From positions 38,676,116 to 38,740,115 of the forward strand of contig NC_058190.1 of NCBI RefSeq assembly GCF_907165205.1: a DNA stretch of 64,000 nt, read 5' to 3'. Positions 46,412 to 59,533 of the stretch are shown in pieces; positions within the stretch are counted from its first letter, which is position 1; each line of letters begins with the position of its first letter. Below the pieces are notes generated by a model that had not been told where the DNA came from, ran no database searches, and worked only from the letters and a program-made list of their open reading frames with translations. Made by a program: the position numbers and the translations under genes. This DNA comes from Coccinella septempunctata (Eukaryota; Arthropoda; Insecta; Coleoptera; Coccinellidae).

Positions 46412-49405
46412 CCTGTTGAATAAGTGAAAGAGTTTACTTCTAGAACATATAATTGTAAAATATAATGTAGCTATAGGAAGTTATAATACTTTTTTCAAGC
46501 TTTCATTTACAATTTGTGTATGTTCGTATGCCGGCCCAAATCTAGGGGGGCTTCAGGCCAAATACCAGTACCAGTTTCGAGGGCGCCAAAATAAAAAAAA
46601 ATGCTAGCATCCATTTCTGAATTATCAAAAAAAAATAAATTTATTCACATTCCGAGGGTCATTTTGCAATGCAACAATTCGGAGTGTTATTCTACGAGAG
46701 ATTAATAGCAAAGATTAGTTCCTCTTTGTTAATAGAGCCAACGTTGAAATACAAAAAGAGGATATACTATTTCTCAAGTAAATAAGAAAACATTACAATC
46801 TGTTACTCATCTAGTGTACTTTCTTCGAACTTAATTCGAAGGCTATTAGAAAAGAGAGAACTCTTCGGTTTCCAAATAAACTTTCGTCATTTATGTCTAG
46901 GTGGCAGCATATCCTCATTATGAATACAGAGTTCTGTAAATGAACATTTTGATCATCAAAGATTATCTTTCATTCATTTCATTTTATTTTCATTTCATTT
47001 TATTTGATCAAATTGTTCTATATATCTGGCTAAAACACATATTATTGAGGGTGCATATTTTTGGTGCAAAATATTTTCAAACCCCCTGCTTCAGGAGTCG
47101 ATTTGTTGTCTAACAAAAAGCTGAATGAAAAAAGAGAACTTTTCGGTTTTCAAATCAACTTTCGTCGTTCATATCTAGGTGGCAGCATATTCTCACTATG
47201 AATAGTTCTGTAAATATAAACATTTTGATCCTCAATCTTTGATCATCATCTTTGATAATCAATCTTTTGTGGGTTAATTGAGGGTTAAGATGTCTGAAAC
47301 ACATCTTATTGAGGGTCCATATTTTTAGTACAAAATATTTTCAAACTGATCCTGCTTCAGGAGTCGATTTGTTGACTAAAAAAACTGGAGGGTGTTCTGT
47401 ATGTAATGAAAAGTAAAGATTAGAAAACCAAAAGCTGAAGAAGCAATAAACATTTTGGTTTGGCGAATTGAGCCAAACTTCGTAAATTTATGACTTATCT
47501 TACCGTGGCTACTTACTGTATCATATCTGTTGGTTGGTTGGCAATCAACAATTTTTATGTCCCATAATAATTATTAATGTAGTAACTTCATAATTATTCT
47601 CTGAAATGGCTACTAAAAAAACACAAAATGCAGCAATATTGAAGGATCACAACTCAAGAAATTAATGATAGATGGTTAGTTTCACAACTCCCTGCATATT
47701 TTCTCAATATGTATAATACGTGTATTTGAGTCGAGACTTCAAAAATAAACCGCTCAATGCTTCAACTTAGTTTCGTGCATCGTATTGTATAGATATCTTA
47801 TAAAACTGTTCTTTCGAGAACTAACAACTACCAAAATGTATTATATTCTTTGAAAACAAAAGTTTTACTTTTTCAAGGACTAATGAAACCATTTAACATG
47901 GAGATTATGACATAAATCAGCTGTTTGATCATGATTACGAAACTCAATTTGATAGTTCTCTGAATCGACACGTTGAACAGAGCGCCATTCTAGATTTTAA
48001 GATGGAGCGCACAAACGTGTCACGTGTCGCAACCACTATACCTATAGATAGAAAAAGAGGAGACATAATTTTGATTATTTTCAAACATGTTTTTGTATGA
48101 TTCTTCAGTCTAATACTGATAGTTACTAGAATAAATCAAGTACCATTAATCAGATACATTATTTAACTATTTTCAGAAACTTGCCTACCCAGTACCTAAG
48201 TATCCTTACTATCCTAGGGAGTTCAACAAGAGAAATTAGATATCTTCTCAAATATGTTTGTTAGTAACGTTCAAGAAATATGCCGAATTGAATGCGAATT
48301 GTATCTCTATCAATTTATCAGTAAATGAAAAAAATCCACATCTATATTAAACCACATGAAATAGGTGGTCTAGAACCAATTTAATAAGGCTTATAATCAT
48401 CTGCAGAATGGTTGTATGAATATGGGTATAACTTCTTATATGTTCATGTTCATTGTATATTTGAAGAAAATTTTCTCAGCCCTAAAAGCGGGAACAAGAC
48501 CATGTTCCAGGGCAAATTGACTAAAATTTCGGGACACACAGAGAGAACATACGAAAGATTTTTCGGCTACATAACAAATTATCAAAGTTTTGAAGAACTT
48601 TGGGATTATTTGAAGTTCAAATTATTTTTGACGATCTGTCAAATTTGGGCCTCAACGTTTCGATTTCGACACTTTGCGCAGGGCAGTCAGCGCACCTTGA
48701 ATGGCGACAAGTTGTTATTGTTGAAAGCGTTTAATTATTTGTAGAAATACTATGTGTGTTTTTACATTATTTTATGGTGAAAACATATACATAAGTGATC
48801 CGGAAATTTAATCAAGTTATATTCTCACTGGATACATTCGCTATATAGGATCCCTGTGTGTCAAAAGTATGTCACTTAAAATGGGGTATGTAATATTCTT
48901 AACAGTAAGCAAATCAATTTCCGTCCTCAATACTACATGTTTCGTATGACACACAACCAGCAAAAGTTGAAATTTTTCTTCAAGGAAGGACTATGATCCC
49001 TCCAGTAGAATATATCCTCGTTGAATATACACTATATTTTGAGTTTGAACACATGTAATAACACTCCCCCGTCTGGCATACAAGATGGCTGCTGCATTAT
49101 CCATCTTTCATTTATTCACAGTTTTTCTCTATAGAATATACGAAGAACTTGAAAATACGACATATTTTTTGCTATCGAGGTATCTATGATCCATTTTTTA
49201 CACGTTCCAGCTGTGTTTCAATATATAAAATTGTAGTATTGGAAAGTGGACTCTAAAATGGCCCTCGGCGCTAATTATCTTTGTTTTCAGGACTGCACCA
49301 GCACAGTAATCTTTCGAAATTTCGGCATGTGATCCTCTTAGAAGGCGTTGAAAGATGACGCAGGTTACGTTGGGGCCTGTCCTGACTAACCTGTTCATAA
49401 TTTAA
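46412..49405. other. Repeat-bearing spacer, esterase 3 to NCOA6
   Basis: No supported exon. It holds the tandem duplication at 46850-47379. The 110-codon frame at 48412-48744 shows no family motif and I regard it as fortuitous. The stretch from about 49060 to 49405 is expected to contain the NCOA6 promoter and 5' UTR; I see no TATA box. Confidence 0.5.
46850..47379. repeat. Diverged tandem duplication, unit about 265 bp
   Basis: AAGAGAGAACTCTTCGGTTT near 46850 recurs as AAGAGAACTTTTCGGTTTTC near 47130. The two units stay collinear through TCTAGGTGGCAGCATAT, CATTTTGATC, TTATTGAGGGT and GCTTCAGGAGTCGATTTGTT. Confidence 0.8.
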
Positions 49406-52400
49406 ATGGTAACAGATTTAGACGGCCGTAAATTGACAACAATAGTTACTTATAAGGGAAACTTGGAAGATCCAGATTTCCCAAAACAACGAAGTTGTTC
49501 GACAAATTCATTGAATGATATTCTGTGCAAGATAGTCAAAATACACAAGCTGGAGCCCTGGAATTCAGTGAGGGTAACGCTGTCTATTCCAAGAGAGGCA
49601 GCGTTACGTCTTCGACAGTTGGCCAATGAAGGCTCTCATTTGCTTAAAGCCATTGGCATCTTGTCCGTGCAAGTAGAAGATGACCAAGTGATTTCTTTAC
49701 GAATTGCACCTGGACCTCTTGGGTCCGAAGCTCAAGAAATTGTTTTGAGAACTCAAGGTAATATTTTACATTATTTATTTTACTCTAGCATGCATCTTTC
49801 AAGCACTTAAATATTGTGGTTAGTGAATGAGTTGTGATTTTAAAGGGCAATTAAATCTATTTCAGATGGCCCAGGTGCTTCTTCCAGCAGTATCTCAGTT
49901 GGCAGGTCTGATTTTGAGGGACCCCTTGCTAGATTATTTTCTACGAATAGTGGTGGTAATGCAGTTTCCACTGCAACAAACTCATCAGTGGCCAGTGAAA
50001 AAGTGCAATTTAAATCGCCCAATGTGGTGTGTCCTTCAGACTCTGTGGTGCCTAAAGTGGCGGTCAGCAGTTCCCCAACAACATCAAAGAATCCTTTTCC
50101 ATTCACTAGCATGAATCAGGCTATACATAGTAGAGAAATTAGTAATCAGCATCAGCAACAAAATTCTACAGTTTCATTGGGGTCTGTACCGGTTCCAGTT
50201 TCTGTAGCATCAGTGCCTCTGTCAACAGTTCCATCTTTACCACCACCCCCATATCCAACTCAAAATCCTCCAGTTTCGATATCAAGTCCCTTATTAGTGA
50301 ACCTACTACAGAATGACGGAGCTGATAGTGTTTTAAGTGTGCCTCCTGCAACTGCTAATGTAGCAGTGAAGTTTAAGTGTCCTCGAACAGTGACTAGTAA
50401 CAATAATGTGTTAGTAACTTTACCACAGACCAATACTAATAGTAACTTATCAGTGAATTCAATTGTTTCACCAAGCGCCTTATCTAATAAACACCAAACA
50501 ATTAGTACAACTACATGCGCTCTGAATATAAGTGCAACACAGCCTCCACCTTTGAACAATCTTCCTGTTTCAAGGCCAACGTCTTTACTACCACCACCAC
50601 CACCGTACCCTTTGACTTGGGCCTCACCAACTCATCTACCTGATATAACACCATCTCTCACAGATCTTAGAGCTGATGACTTGGACCAACTACTACCATC
50701 TTTAGAGCACGATCTGGTGCATAGTCCTCCAGATTTACCAGAATTATTGTCGAATTCTAATCACAGTGACCATTCAATGTTGGGTCCACCAGAACCACAA
50801 CACTGTGGAAGGAACTTTCTAATAAATCCATTAACAGGGGAATTAGAACCACAGTCAAGTGATGAAAGTGAAGATGATGAAGTTAGGGATGTGTTCACCG
50901 ATTTGCCATCACCTAGCGCAACATTTTCAGATGAAGATACAAATTCCACTTCCAAAACTGATAATATAATGAATAATATAACTGATCACAGTGATAGTGA
51001 TACTAGGTCTTCTTTGATTGAAACAGGTGTTAAACATAGGTATAAAAATATTAAATCTTCTAAAGATAAAGGTCGAGATTCACCATCTTTGAAGCCAACT
51101 GAAAAAATTAAACTGAGGTTGAAATTAGAGAAATCAGAACCTGTGAATCCTGCATATAAAGTGGATGTTAGTTTTATTAATACTCAGCCCAAGAAAGCAT
51201 CAGTTACACCAAGTCCTTCTCCACAAACGCCTCCAAGTTCAGAAGGTTTGAGAGTTCCGCCTCTACATATTTCACTGAGAGGTAGAAATTTGGTTATAAA
51301 AAACAAGAAGAGGAATAAAATGTTGGAAGGTGGGGAAAAACAGAAAGTTCGGAAAACTCAGGATTACACTCTCAAAAGAAAACAAGACAGTACTGTGGGA
51401 GAACACGATGCAAATATTCCCCTTCCTGCGATGGTTGATTCATCAATAGAGCAAAATAAAATGAGATGTGCAAACTCTGATATGAAAAAGATTAAAAGAC
51501 CCAAACTGAATAATGACTTCAAGGACGGCCTTCCACAAACAAGTCCTCAAATGCTCTCACAAGACACAAAAGTTGTTCTTCACAATTATATATCCAAAGA
51601 TAAAGAAAAAGAAAGACGTGGAAGTGATTCAGAGTTATCTAAGTCTAGTAAAAAATTCTTAGAATCAAACGGAGTGAATTCTGAAGATAAAAAAAGAAGA
51701 TTGAGTCAGTCGGATTGTGTTGAAAGTACTGAAGTTCCTGGTTCCACGAACATAGGAACAATGGTTGGATTACCAAAACCTAGAAAAGAGAAAGTAAAAA
51801 ACCGTGAACTGAATAGGAATAAGAGTTACTCTAAAAATTTAGCAGAGAAGATAGCCAAACAACAAATCAACTTGTCTAGCGTAGAAATAGATATGGAATC
51901 GAAAATTAAACAGAGATTATTAGAAGGAGTGAATAGAATCCCGCATCGGATCGATCAAACAACTTCTACGCCTGAAAAACCACCTCCTGTTGAAGAAAAG
52001 TTACCAGAGCCTGAGGGGTGTAATACACCTGATAGAAAGGGTGAAGTGGTGGAGAAACCAGTAGCAGGTAGGTCACCGAACGGTGGAGCTCAGGGGGAAG
52101 ACAGTGGTATTGAGAGTATGGATGCCTTGAGTGAAAAATCGCCAAACCAAGCCAGTCAGAGTCCTCATGCAGATTTGCCAGAACCTGCATTGAAACCCAA
52201 AGCCCAAGTGCCTGATATGATGGATATTGAAGCTCAATTAGCTAAAATGGAAGGTCTTAATGGTGAAGAAGATTGTTGTATGACATCTTCATTGCAAGAT
52301 AATTTGAAAAGTGATTCATCGCCAATTTCCATACACACAAACATGAATAACGCAAAAGAAAAAGAGTCTTATGATAAAGATGAATCACTTTCAAATCCTT

Positions 52401-53272
52401 CGAATTCCAATGAATTACCTTCAAGCCAAACAAATAAAGATGATCTTGAACCTCTCCCTTTGAGAGTTGCCCCTCCTTTATATACATACTCCAATCCAGA
52501 GAAAAGTAGAGATTCTGAAGAAATTTTTGGGGTAGAATCGGAAGGTATCAATAATTCAAGTCCATTGAAGAATAAAAGTTTGCTAGAAGCTCTCTTGATA
52601 GAAATACCATCAGATCAGCAATGTTCAGATAATCCAAGTCCTGCAACAAGATCAGTTAGAACTAGGGCATCATCTAAACTGAACAGTCCTGAAATAAACT
52701 TGAATTCACCGGTTACTAGACAGCAAAGAGGCTCCACACCTGCTACTAAGAGAAAACGTCAAGAATCGGAAAGTTCTAATCAGAGTTTGGACGACTTTAA
52801 AAAGAAAGCTCGAAAATTGAATGATACTAATGAAATGAAACCAGTTGGAACTGAACAAGCAGCAACTAAAATGAATTGTGTGAAAAAGGCAAATTTTGTT
52901 GGAAATTTAACGTTGAATGTGAAAAGTAATGATGAAAGCTCTGATAGTGATGAACCACTGATCGAGAAAATGCGGAAAAGTAATGCTCCCCCAGTAGTTC
53001 CGACATCTTCAATATCACACTCAATTGCTACAGTTATGACGAATGTTGTTACTACAGTAGCTTCAACAAAAGCTAAAGTGAAATCCCCAGTTGCTTTGGC
53101 GAAGAGCATTGTGTCTAATAATGCACCTTTGAGTACAAGACGATCGGTTAGGTCTGCGATGCCAGCTCAAAATACAAGAAGTAAGGGGGATATCAGGGTT
53201 CATATTGATAGTGCTGCAACAGCAGCGGAAGCTGTCCGGAGGAAAACACGAAGTGCAGGTAAAAATAAATAA
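49406..53272 (+). CDS. Ncoa6: Nuclear receptor coactivator 6 homologue
   Basis: Chromatin-associated coactivator that, in animals, belongs to the MLL3/4 (Trr) H3K4 methyltransferase complex. Two exons, 49406-49757 and 49866-53272, joined in phase 1, give 1252 residues. The N-terminal block KLEPWNSVRVTLSIPREAA (about 48-66) and GILSVQV (84-90) is the conserved NCOA6 N-terminal domain and identifies the family. The rest is low in complexity: Pro-rich stretches (LPPPPPYP), acidic SSDESEDDE, Ser/Lys-rich and a basic C-terminus. One nuclear-receptor box LEALL lies at 1024-1028 (52583-52597). The start is supported by a TAA directly before the ATG in the same frame. Shorter than the human protein (about 2060), as expected for invertebrates. 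AATAAA lies at 53503. A GT at 53259 could instead splice to 54534, giving another C-terminus (see findings). Confidence 0.9.
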
Positions 53273-53502
53273 TATGAAATTCAACCTTGCTCATGTTACA
53301 TTTTTCGTATATGTATATAAATTTTTCATTTTATTCGAAAATTTCTCATGATCAATTGAAAATGAATGTTGAAATAATCAATTTCGATTGGCTTTTGAAA
53401 TTATAATGGTAACATTAACCATGTATTTGAACTACTTGAAAATTCTTGTTTCTTGCAATTTTTTTCATGAAACACAAGATTTTTCTCAAAAATGTTTCAT
53501 GA

Positions 53503-53508
53503 AATAAA
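53503..53508 (+). terminator. Poly(A) signal for the short NCOA6 end
   Basis: AATAAA 231 bases after the stop at 53270-53272; it would end transcripts that do not splice on to 54534. Confidence 0.5.
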
Positions 53509-54533
53509 TTACAAGAAAGTTTTTCTGTTGGATGGACTTTCTAACCATTTAACAATTTTCAAGGAATTCAAATATGCTGTTAGCGTTCAGTAGTTCCAGA
53601 GACATTGTGGCCCAGTAAAAAGTGTCTTAAGGGGTCCATTGCCAAATAGATAACACTATATTTTACACATCATAAACTCCTGTGTACAAAATTCAGTGAT
53701 TTTCGTATGACCCAATTCTGAGATAAAAAGAACTATTTTCAGGGACGATTTCAGGGGCTGTAAGTCCAAAAGAGGGGGCTACTCCGAAAATCAAAAATTG
53801 GACTTTGCCCCTAGAATATGTTATCAAATTTTGTTACATTAATTTCGAGACCCATTTCAATTTTTAATTTTCTGAGGGTAATTTTAAATGAAATTGTTTC
53901 AAAAAGATATAAAACAACCATTTTATTTTAATTCAGAATTGATCAATATGAAACATATTTTTCTGGGCATATTTTGATCTAGAAATATGCAAGTTTTAAA
54001 GCTTCTTTTCATCTTTTTATTCATAACAGTTATTCTGGTTTCGGTTTTTCCTAAGCTTTTTTCTCCTTATCTATTAGACCAAATGGATTAAAAATGGTAT
54101 GTTTATTATGGAGTGGGGCGATCCCATCAAGGACGTTCAACGTTGATGTTGGAAATTTAAAAAAGAAATAGTTGCATCATCTTCTGTAAAGAAATAAAAG
54201 TATAGGAAACTAGTTTAAAAGGTTTACTTTAGAAGGTATTCAAGATTATGTTAAAAATGAGGATGTCAGTAGTATATTCTGTAAAACTAGACTGCAGTTC
54301 GATGAATTTTTGTGTTCTTTTATTTTTTCAACCCATATCTTTGCAGACGTTAGAGTTAAGAAAGGTTCTCAATAATCAGAAAATAAAATGTCGTCATCTG
54401 ACCAGAAAACCTATCTACAGATATTCCTGATATATGTACATCGCGAATTATTAACTTATTGGCGGAATTCTCAGTATATTCATATTGAAAAAAAAAATTG
54501 TGTGCATCTATTGAGATATTTTTTTTATTTCAG

Positions 54534-54574
54534 TAGTCGACTTGGAACTTAAAAGGAAAAAAGAAGTGAAGTGA
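54534..54574 (+). CDS. Possible alternative last exon of NCOA6
   Basis: A strong acceptor (TTTTTTTATTTCAG) precedes 14 codons ending in TGA. Joined to the donor at 53259 in phase 1 it would replace the last residues by VVDLELKRKKEVK after SAG. It is in frame and has the basic, coding-like look of a protein tail; a long AT-rich 3' UTR would follow. It is a model from splice consensus only, with no family sequence to prove it. Confidence 0.4.
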
Positions 54575-55766
54575 CAATTTGCAGGCGACTCCGTCGCCTC
54601 CTTATTCGTGCCCATTTCAGAGCTGCAGCAGTAGATGTGCAGCCCATGTACAGAATGTGATAATCCCCAACTACAAATTTCTTTTATTGACCTAACCACT
54701 TGTATATAGCTAGAATTCATTGTAAATATAGAAAGAAAAGAGCAGTGTCTTCATACACTTTGTATATTGCGCTATTTTCCATACATAATAACCTTTATTC
54801 TATACTATTTCATTTGCATTTTACGTACAAAAACTTGAAATATTTCACTTGTATAATTGTATGATTATAATGTAAAGTTGTTGACATATTGTTTATGTTT
54901 TAGCTTAGTTTTATTTGTTTATTATTCTTATTATTTATACCATGGAGCCTTGTAGAATGTTTCTGGTTTCTTTACGTAAAATACAATACATTGTAATGTT
55001 CTTAATTGTAGATTTGTGGAACGGTTGATCATTATAAAATATACATTGTTAAATAGAAATATCTTAATATTTATAGACTGAAGCCTTTTATTTTGTGCCG
55101 CATAAAATCAAACTCTTCAAACTGGAAGACAAACTTATTTTTATTTTTAAGAATATAGCAATTTATTTTGAAAGCATTAAAAATTAGTAAAAATACATCG
55201 TTTGTTACTGAAAAGGTGAAGAAGTGTATTAATTTTTTCCATTATTCTTACTTCTACTCAATTTCTCGTCAGGTTTGAAGCATATGGAAGATATTGAAAC
55301 AATGTAGAAAAATTTATATTAAATTTTAAAATTTCGTTTGATCTTTGTGCATTATTTTCAGTAATAAACGTGGGTAATCGGGACATACCGAACATTCGCA
55401 TTTTGATACATGGAGACTGAAAATTAAAATTCGGCTATCCATCCGCCTAAAATGCAACAGATAAATCATACTACAAAATTTCAATTGATTATTAAAGAAT
55501 TGGTATGAATATATTCACACTAACGAAAGAACAGAATCTCTTATTTTTGGGGGACAAATTTAAAAACAAACATCAAAGCTTAGATGTGATAGCTCGTTTA
55601 TATTGTTGGTTTTCTTTCAGTCAAAAAAAAAAAAAAGTCCATAGCGGATAAATATGTGCCGAATTGATATCTATATTGTTTGGAATAGTTGGATTTGAAA
55701 TTTTAAGGAATCATTCATTAAATTTGTTTGAAAAAATATATTATCAATCAAATCCCATGTGTTCTA

Positions 55767-56471
55767 CAGGGTGATTCAAAAAGAGGGCTTAATTCAGAAA
55801 CTGGAGATCTCTTACCTATGAGGGAGACACTCACTCAGATTTAACTAACTCATGAGATACAGGATGTGACAGTGAAGATTGATAAAATGAAAACATTTGA
55901 TCACTAATATTTGACAGAAGTGTACTTATAAAAAAAAAGAAGCCATCTCGGTCAACTATATAGTATAAAAAGATTTCTAAAACTGCAGTAAAAATATCGA
56001 AAATATTTAAGAATTATGATATTAGGCAAGAATACATTTTCTAACAAAAAAGGCTAGTCTTCAAGATTTCTTCTTCGGTTTTTTTCATTTGAATTTTGGT
56101 CATTGGATTATGGGGGGGTAGAGTCTCTACCCTCCAAAAATTGGATACACCCAGCGCCCTCTATGAGCTGTATTGGAACCATAGTTGGTTTAAGGCTAAC
56201 CTAACTATAATCTTGGCATTAAAAGTAATATTTTCCTATTTCTCATCTAAAAGAACCCCAGTTGTTGATTTTCCTGTTGCTGCTGCTAAATTTGTCATGA
56301 TTATTCTTGTGAAAAAACTTTCGTATCTCAAACTAGTAAGTAACATTTGTGTAATGCTTGTTGAGCCTTAAATAATTCTACTTATGTGTTCTTTGTGTTG
56401 AGCTTAATAGTTATATAATAATGTGTAGGTATCGCCAGTTTGTGGATTTCCCTCCAATTCAAACCACCCTG
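55767..56471. mobile_element. 705-bp element with CAGGGTG ends
   Basis: The left end CAGGGTGATTCAAAAAGAGG and the right end CCTCCAATTCAAACCACCCTG's complement start alike, and TA flanks both sides. The inverted repeats are short and imperfect, so the boundaries are tentative. No transposase frame. Confidence 0.45.
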
Positions 56472-56605
56472 TATTGCACTTCAAGATATGAATAAATTCG
56501 AACATTTTGAATACCATCAAATTCAAAACTTTATTTGGTTCTATTCATATCTTATTCAGGCAACAACTAGGAAAAAAACTACAAAATTTTTCATTCTTAG
56601 AACTT

Positions 56606-56611
56606 TTTATT
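56606..56611 (-). terminator. Poly(A) signal of DDX27
   Basis: TTTATT on the plus strand is AATAAA on the minus strand, about 15 bases after the DDX27 stop codon; another lies near 56530. Confidence 0.5.
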
Positions 56612-56625
56612 ACAATTAATAACAT

Positions 56626-59533
56626 TTAGAATTTACTCTTCTTTTTAAAATTACTGTTCCTCTTTTTATCACCACCACCACCACCTTTCTTCTTCATTTT
56701 TCCATCCATTTTCTTCTTGAAGTTGGCATCATATCTCAATTTCTTTGCATTTTTATTTGATGTATCAGTTAAGTCTTTGAAGAACGATGACTGCTTCTTT
56801 TTTCCTGAAGTTTTTCCATTTAGTTCTGCGTCTTTAACAGCTATTATTTTTCCTGGCTTAGATTTCCTTTTAGCCAATTTTGCTTGGAGAAGAGCTACTT
56901 TTTTCATTTCATTATTCGCCCTATCTTCTGCAGTATCTTTACCTTTCTTCTTGTTATTTTTCTTATTCTCTGTATTTTTACCCTTATTTTCAGGTTTCGG
57001 TTTTGCTCCATCAGTAGGTTTCAAACTCAATCGTTCCTTTTCTTTCTGTCTCTCCTTTTTTGTCTGGAACCATGGCCTATTGGGATCAACCTCCCCTTTC
57101 AGAATTTTCTCAGCTCGGTTAGCACGATTTTCTACTTTACTCAACATACGTTCCTCATATTCTTCCTTCAATATTTTATTTATTTGAGGTTCTATTTTTT
57201 CCAATTTCTCTCTATATTTCTCTAGAATATCTGGAGGAATAACTCTGCTTTTAAGGGTATTATTAGCTCTTTTAACAATTTCCTTAACCATTTTTCTCTC
57301 TTGTTCACCAGCTAAGCTTACAGATATACCTGTAAGTATTGGAGTAAATAAGAAATTAATTTTCAGTCCACAGAGTGGTCCAAAAGTAACTGTATAGAGG
57401 TCATGGTGACTCACTACTCAGGTTCTCAGAGGAGTGAGAAAACAACAATTAGATATGGGCTATGGCGCTTTTTTCTGAGATCAAGACTGATTTATTTATT
57501 TGAGCAGGTCATTTGGCTAACCATAACTCCTGAACCGTTCAAAAAATTCTTTTTAAATGTGGCAGTTTGAAAATTTGTACAGTTACCCGTGGACCGCCCG
57601 ATACAATTAAGCAACAATCCATAAAGAAGCATTAATATTATCATTTTTATTTACCTGCACGCCCTGCTCTGGCTGTTCTACCCACACGATGAATATAATG
57701 TTCTAATGTAGCTGGCATAACAAAGTTGATAACAGTTTTTACACCTTTTATATCCAAACCTCTAGCAGCTACGTCTGTGGCCACTAGTATATCGACTTCC
57801 TTATTTTTGAAACGATCTAAAGCGTCCAATCTTTGTGGCTGGGTTAAATTACCATGAAGTTCTGCTACTTTAACACCCAATAACCCAAGTAAAAGGTGAA
57901 GTCTGTGAGCCTGTTTTTTTGTTTGTACAAATATCATAGTGTGTTCTCTGAAAACCCAATATGTATTTAATACAATAACTTATTCATTTGTCCTACACTT
58001 GAAATAAATCAGCCGATTCAAAGAGACTAATGATTTCCAGCCTTTCTTTGGAAAAAAGTATTTCAAAAAACTTTACCTGAATATCCTACAGACTAACGCA
58101 GCTAAAATCGGTTCCCGATCTCCTTCTTTGTCAGAACGAATCTTAACAAATTCTTGCCTAAGATTAAAGGCGACCTGCGTATTACTATCAACGAAAAGTC
58201 TTACAGGCTTGTTCAAGGAAACGGCAGCCAATTTTTCCACTTCCTCGGTCATAGTGGCTGAAAATAACATTGTCTGTCGGGTTCTTGAGCACTGCTTTAT
58301 AATCTCATTCATTTGCTCTGAGAAGTACTCATCTAAAATTCTGTCTGCTTCATCAAGGATGAGAACTTCAATAGAATCAAGACTGAAAGTTGGGGTACTT
58401 TTCAAATGATCTATAAGACGTCCAGGTGTTGCAATTACAACGTCCGGGTTTTTCCTCAGAATGTTTTCTTGAACCTATAAAATTTACATAATGAATAGAT
58501 TGAAAAGGTTGTTAGGCTCAATATGAAAAATTCATATTTTTTCAGCAAAATTACCAATTGAAATGACTTGAAGGAGAGAAACAATTAGAATTTTACCTTC
58601 AAATCTAACCCACCAACTGCAAGACCAATTTGTATGTCTGTATATTGACATAACTGCTTAGAGACTTGATAAACCTGCACACCCAATTCTCTTGTTGGTA
58701 CCAAAACTAGAACTCTTATTACTACAGCCGAACCTGATGGTCGATAGAGAAGCCTCTCAAGAGTAGGCAACATATATGCAGCTGTTTTTCCTGTTCCTGT
58801 AGCTGCACAACCACAAATATCTCTACCTAAAAATGAAATAATTGAAATAAAATTTTTGAGTACACTTCTATGAAACTCAATAGTTTTGTTGCTCAGTTTT
58901 AAATATAAATGAAGTTGCACATTATATATTTTCCATGTATAGATTGGAACTTGCCTAATAGAGCAACAGGAATAGCGCTGACTTGGATAGGTGTTGGATG
59001 GATAAACCTCATGTCTGTAATTGCTTTCAGTAACGGCCTTGATAGATTCATTTGTTGAAAACTTGTATACTCATCAATATTTTTTTCCACAGTTTCAAAG
59101 AAATTGTCATCAACCTTTTTCTTCTTTCTTTTTTTCTCCACCACCTTAATTCTATCATGCTGCAATTCATCTTCTGAGAGTTCAGATCCACTGTCATTTT
59201 CTTCTACATCACTGTTTTCTTCAATAATATTGTCAAGACGTGCCTTTTTTATTTTATCATCTGTTTTCGTTTTAGCTTTTCTTTTGATATACTTGCTCAG
59301 GTCATTCCATGGATCCTTATTGTATTCTTCTATAGATGCGACGAATGAAAAATTGGTATCAAAATCGCCAGCATTTTTATTTCTTCCCAACTTAGGTTGA
59401 TACTGAAACAAGTTTATTTGTATTAAATGTAAACGAATTTATTTTGTTATAAACTTACATCTACTTCAGCCTCGGAATCCTCTGAAAAATCTTCCACTTC
59501 CTCATTGTCGTCAATTGTTTTTATTATACGCAT
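56626..59533 (-). CDS. DDX27: ATP-dependent RNA helicase DDX27 (Drs1 family)
   Basis: Nucleolar DEAD-box helicase for large-subunit ribosomal RNA processing (yeast Drs1). Six exons: 59533-59459, 59402-58955, 58826-58597, 58474-58077, 57947-57655, 57329-56626; 715 residues, in phase throughout. An acidic/basic N-terminal part is followed by the Q motif region (RPLLKAI, PTPIQVSAIP), motif I AATGTGKT (182-189), PTRELG, ATPGRL, DEAD (292-295), SAT (323-325), and in the second domain LHGNLTQ, DVAARGLDIKGV and motif VI HRVGRTARAGRA (470-481). The C-terminal tail carries PWFQTKKERQKEK and a long Lys-rich end, typical of the subfamily. The intron after exon 2 begins GC (TTAG|GCAAGT), a rare but recognised donor. 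The gene is divergent from GMP reductase and convergent with NCOA6. Confidence 0.95.

Larger units (their letters stand above)
54575..56625. other. Convergent spacer between NCOA6 and DDX27
   Basis: AT-rich, probably partly 3' UTR of NCOA6 transcripts in its left part, with one CAGGGTG-ended element at 55767-56471. No exon is supported. Confidence 0.5.

Noticed and set aside
48412..48744. 110-codon frame before NCOA6
   Set aside because: No homology pattern that I recognise; codon use resembles surrounding non-coding DNA.
49840..53284. Many open frames opposite or shifted to NCOA6
   Set aside because: Shadows of a long low-complexity coding exon.
56717..57225. Plus-strand Phe/Ser-rich frames opposite DDX27
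   Set aside because: They are the complement of the Lys-rich tail of DDX27.
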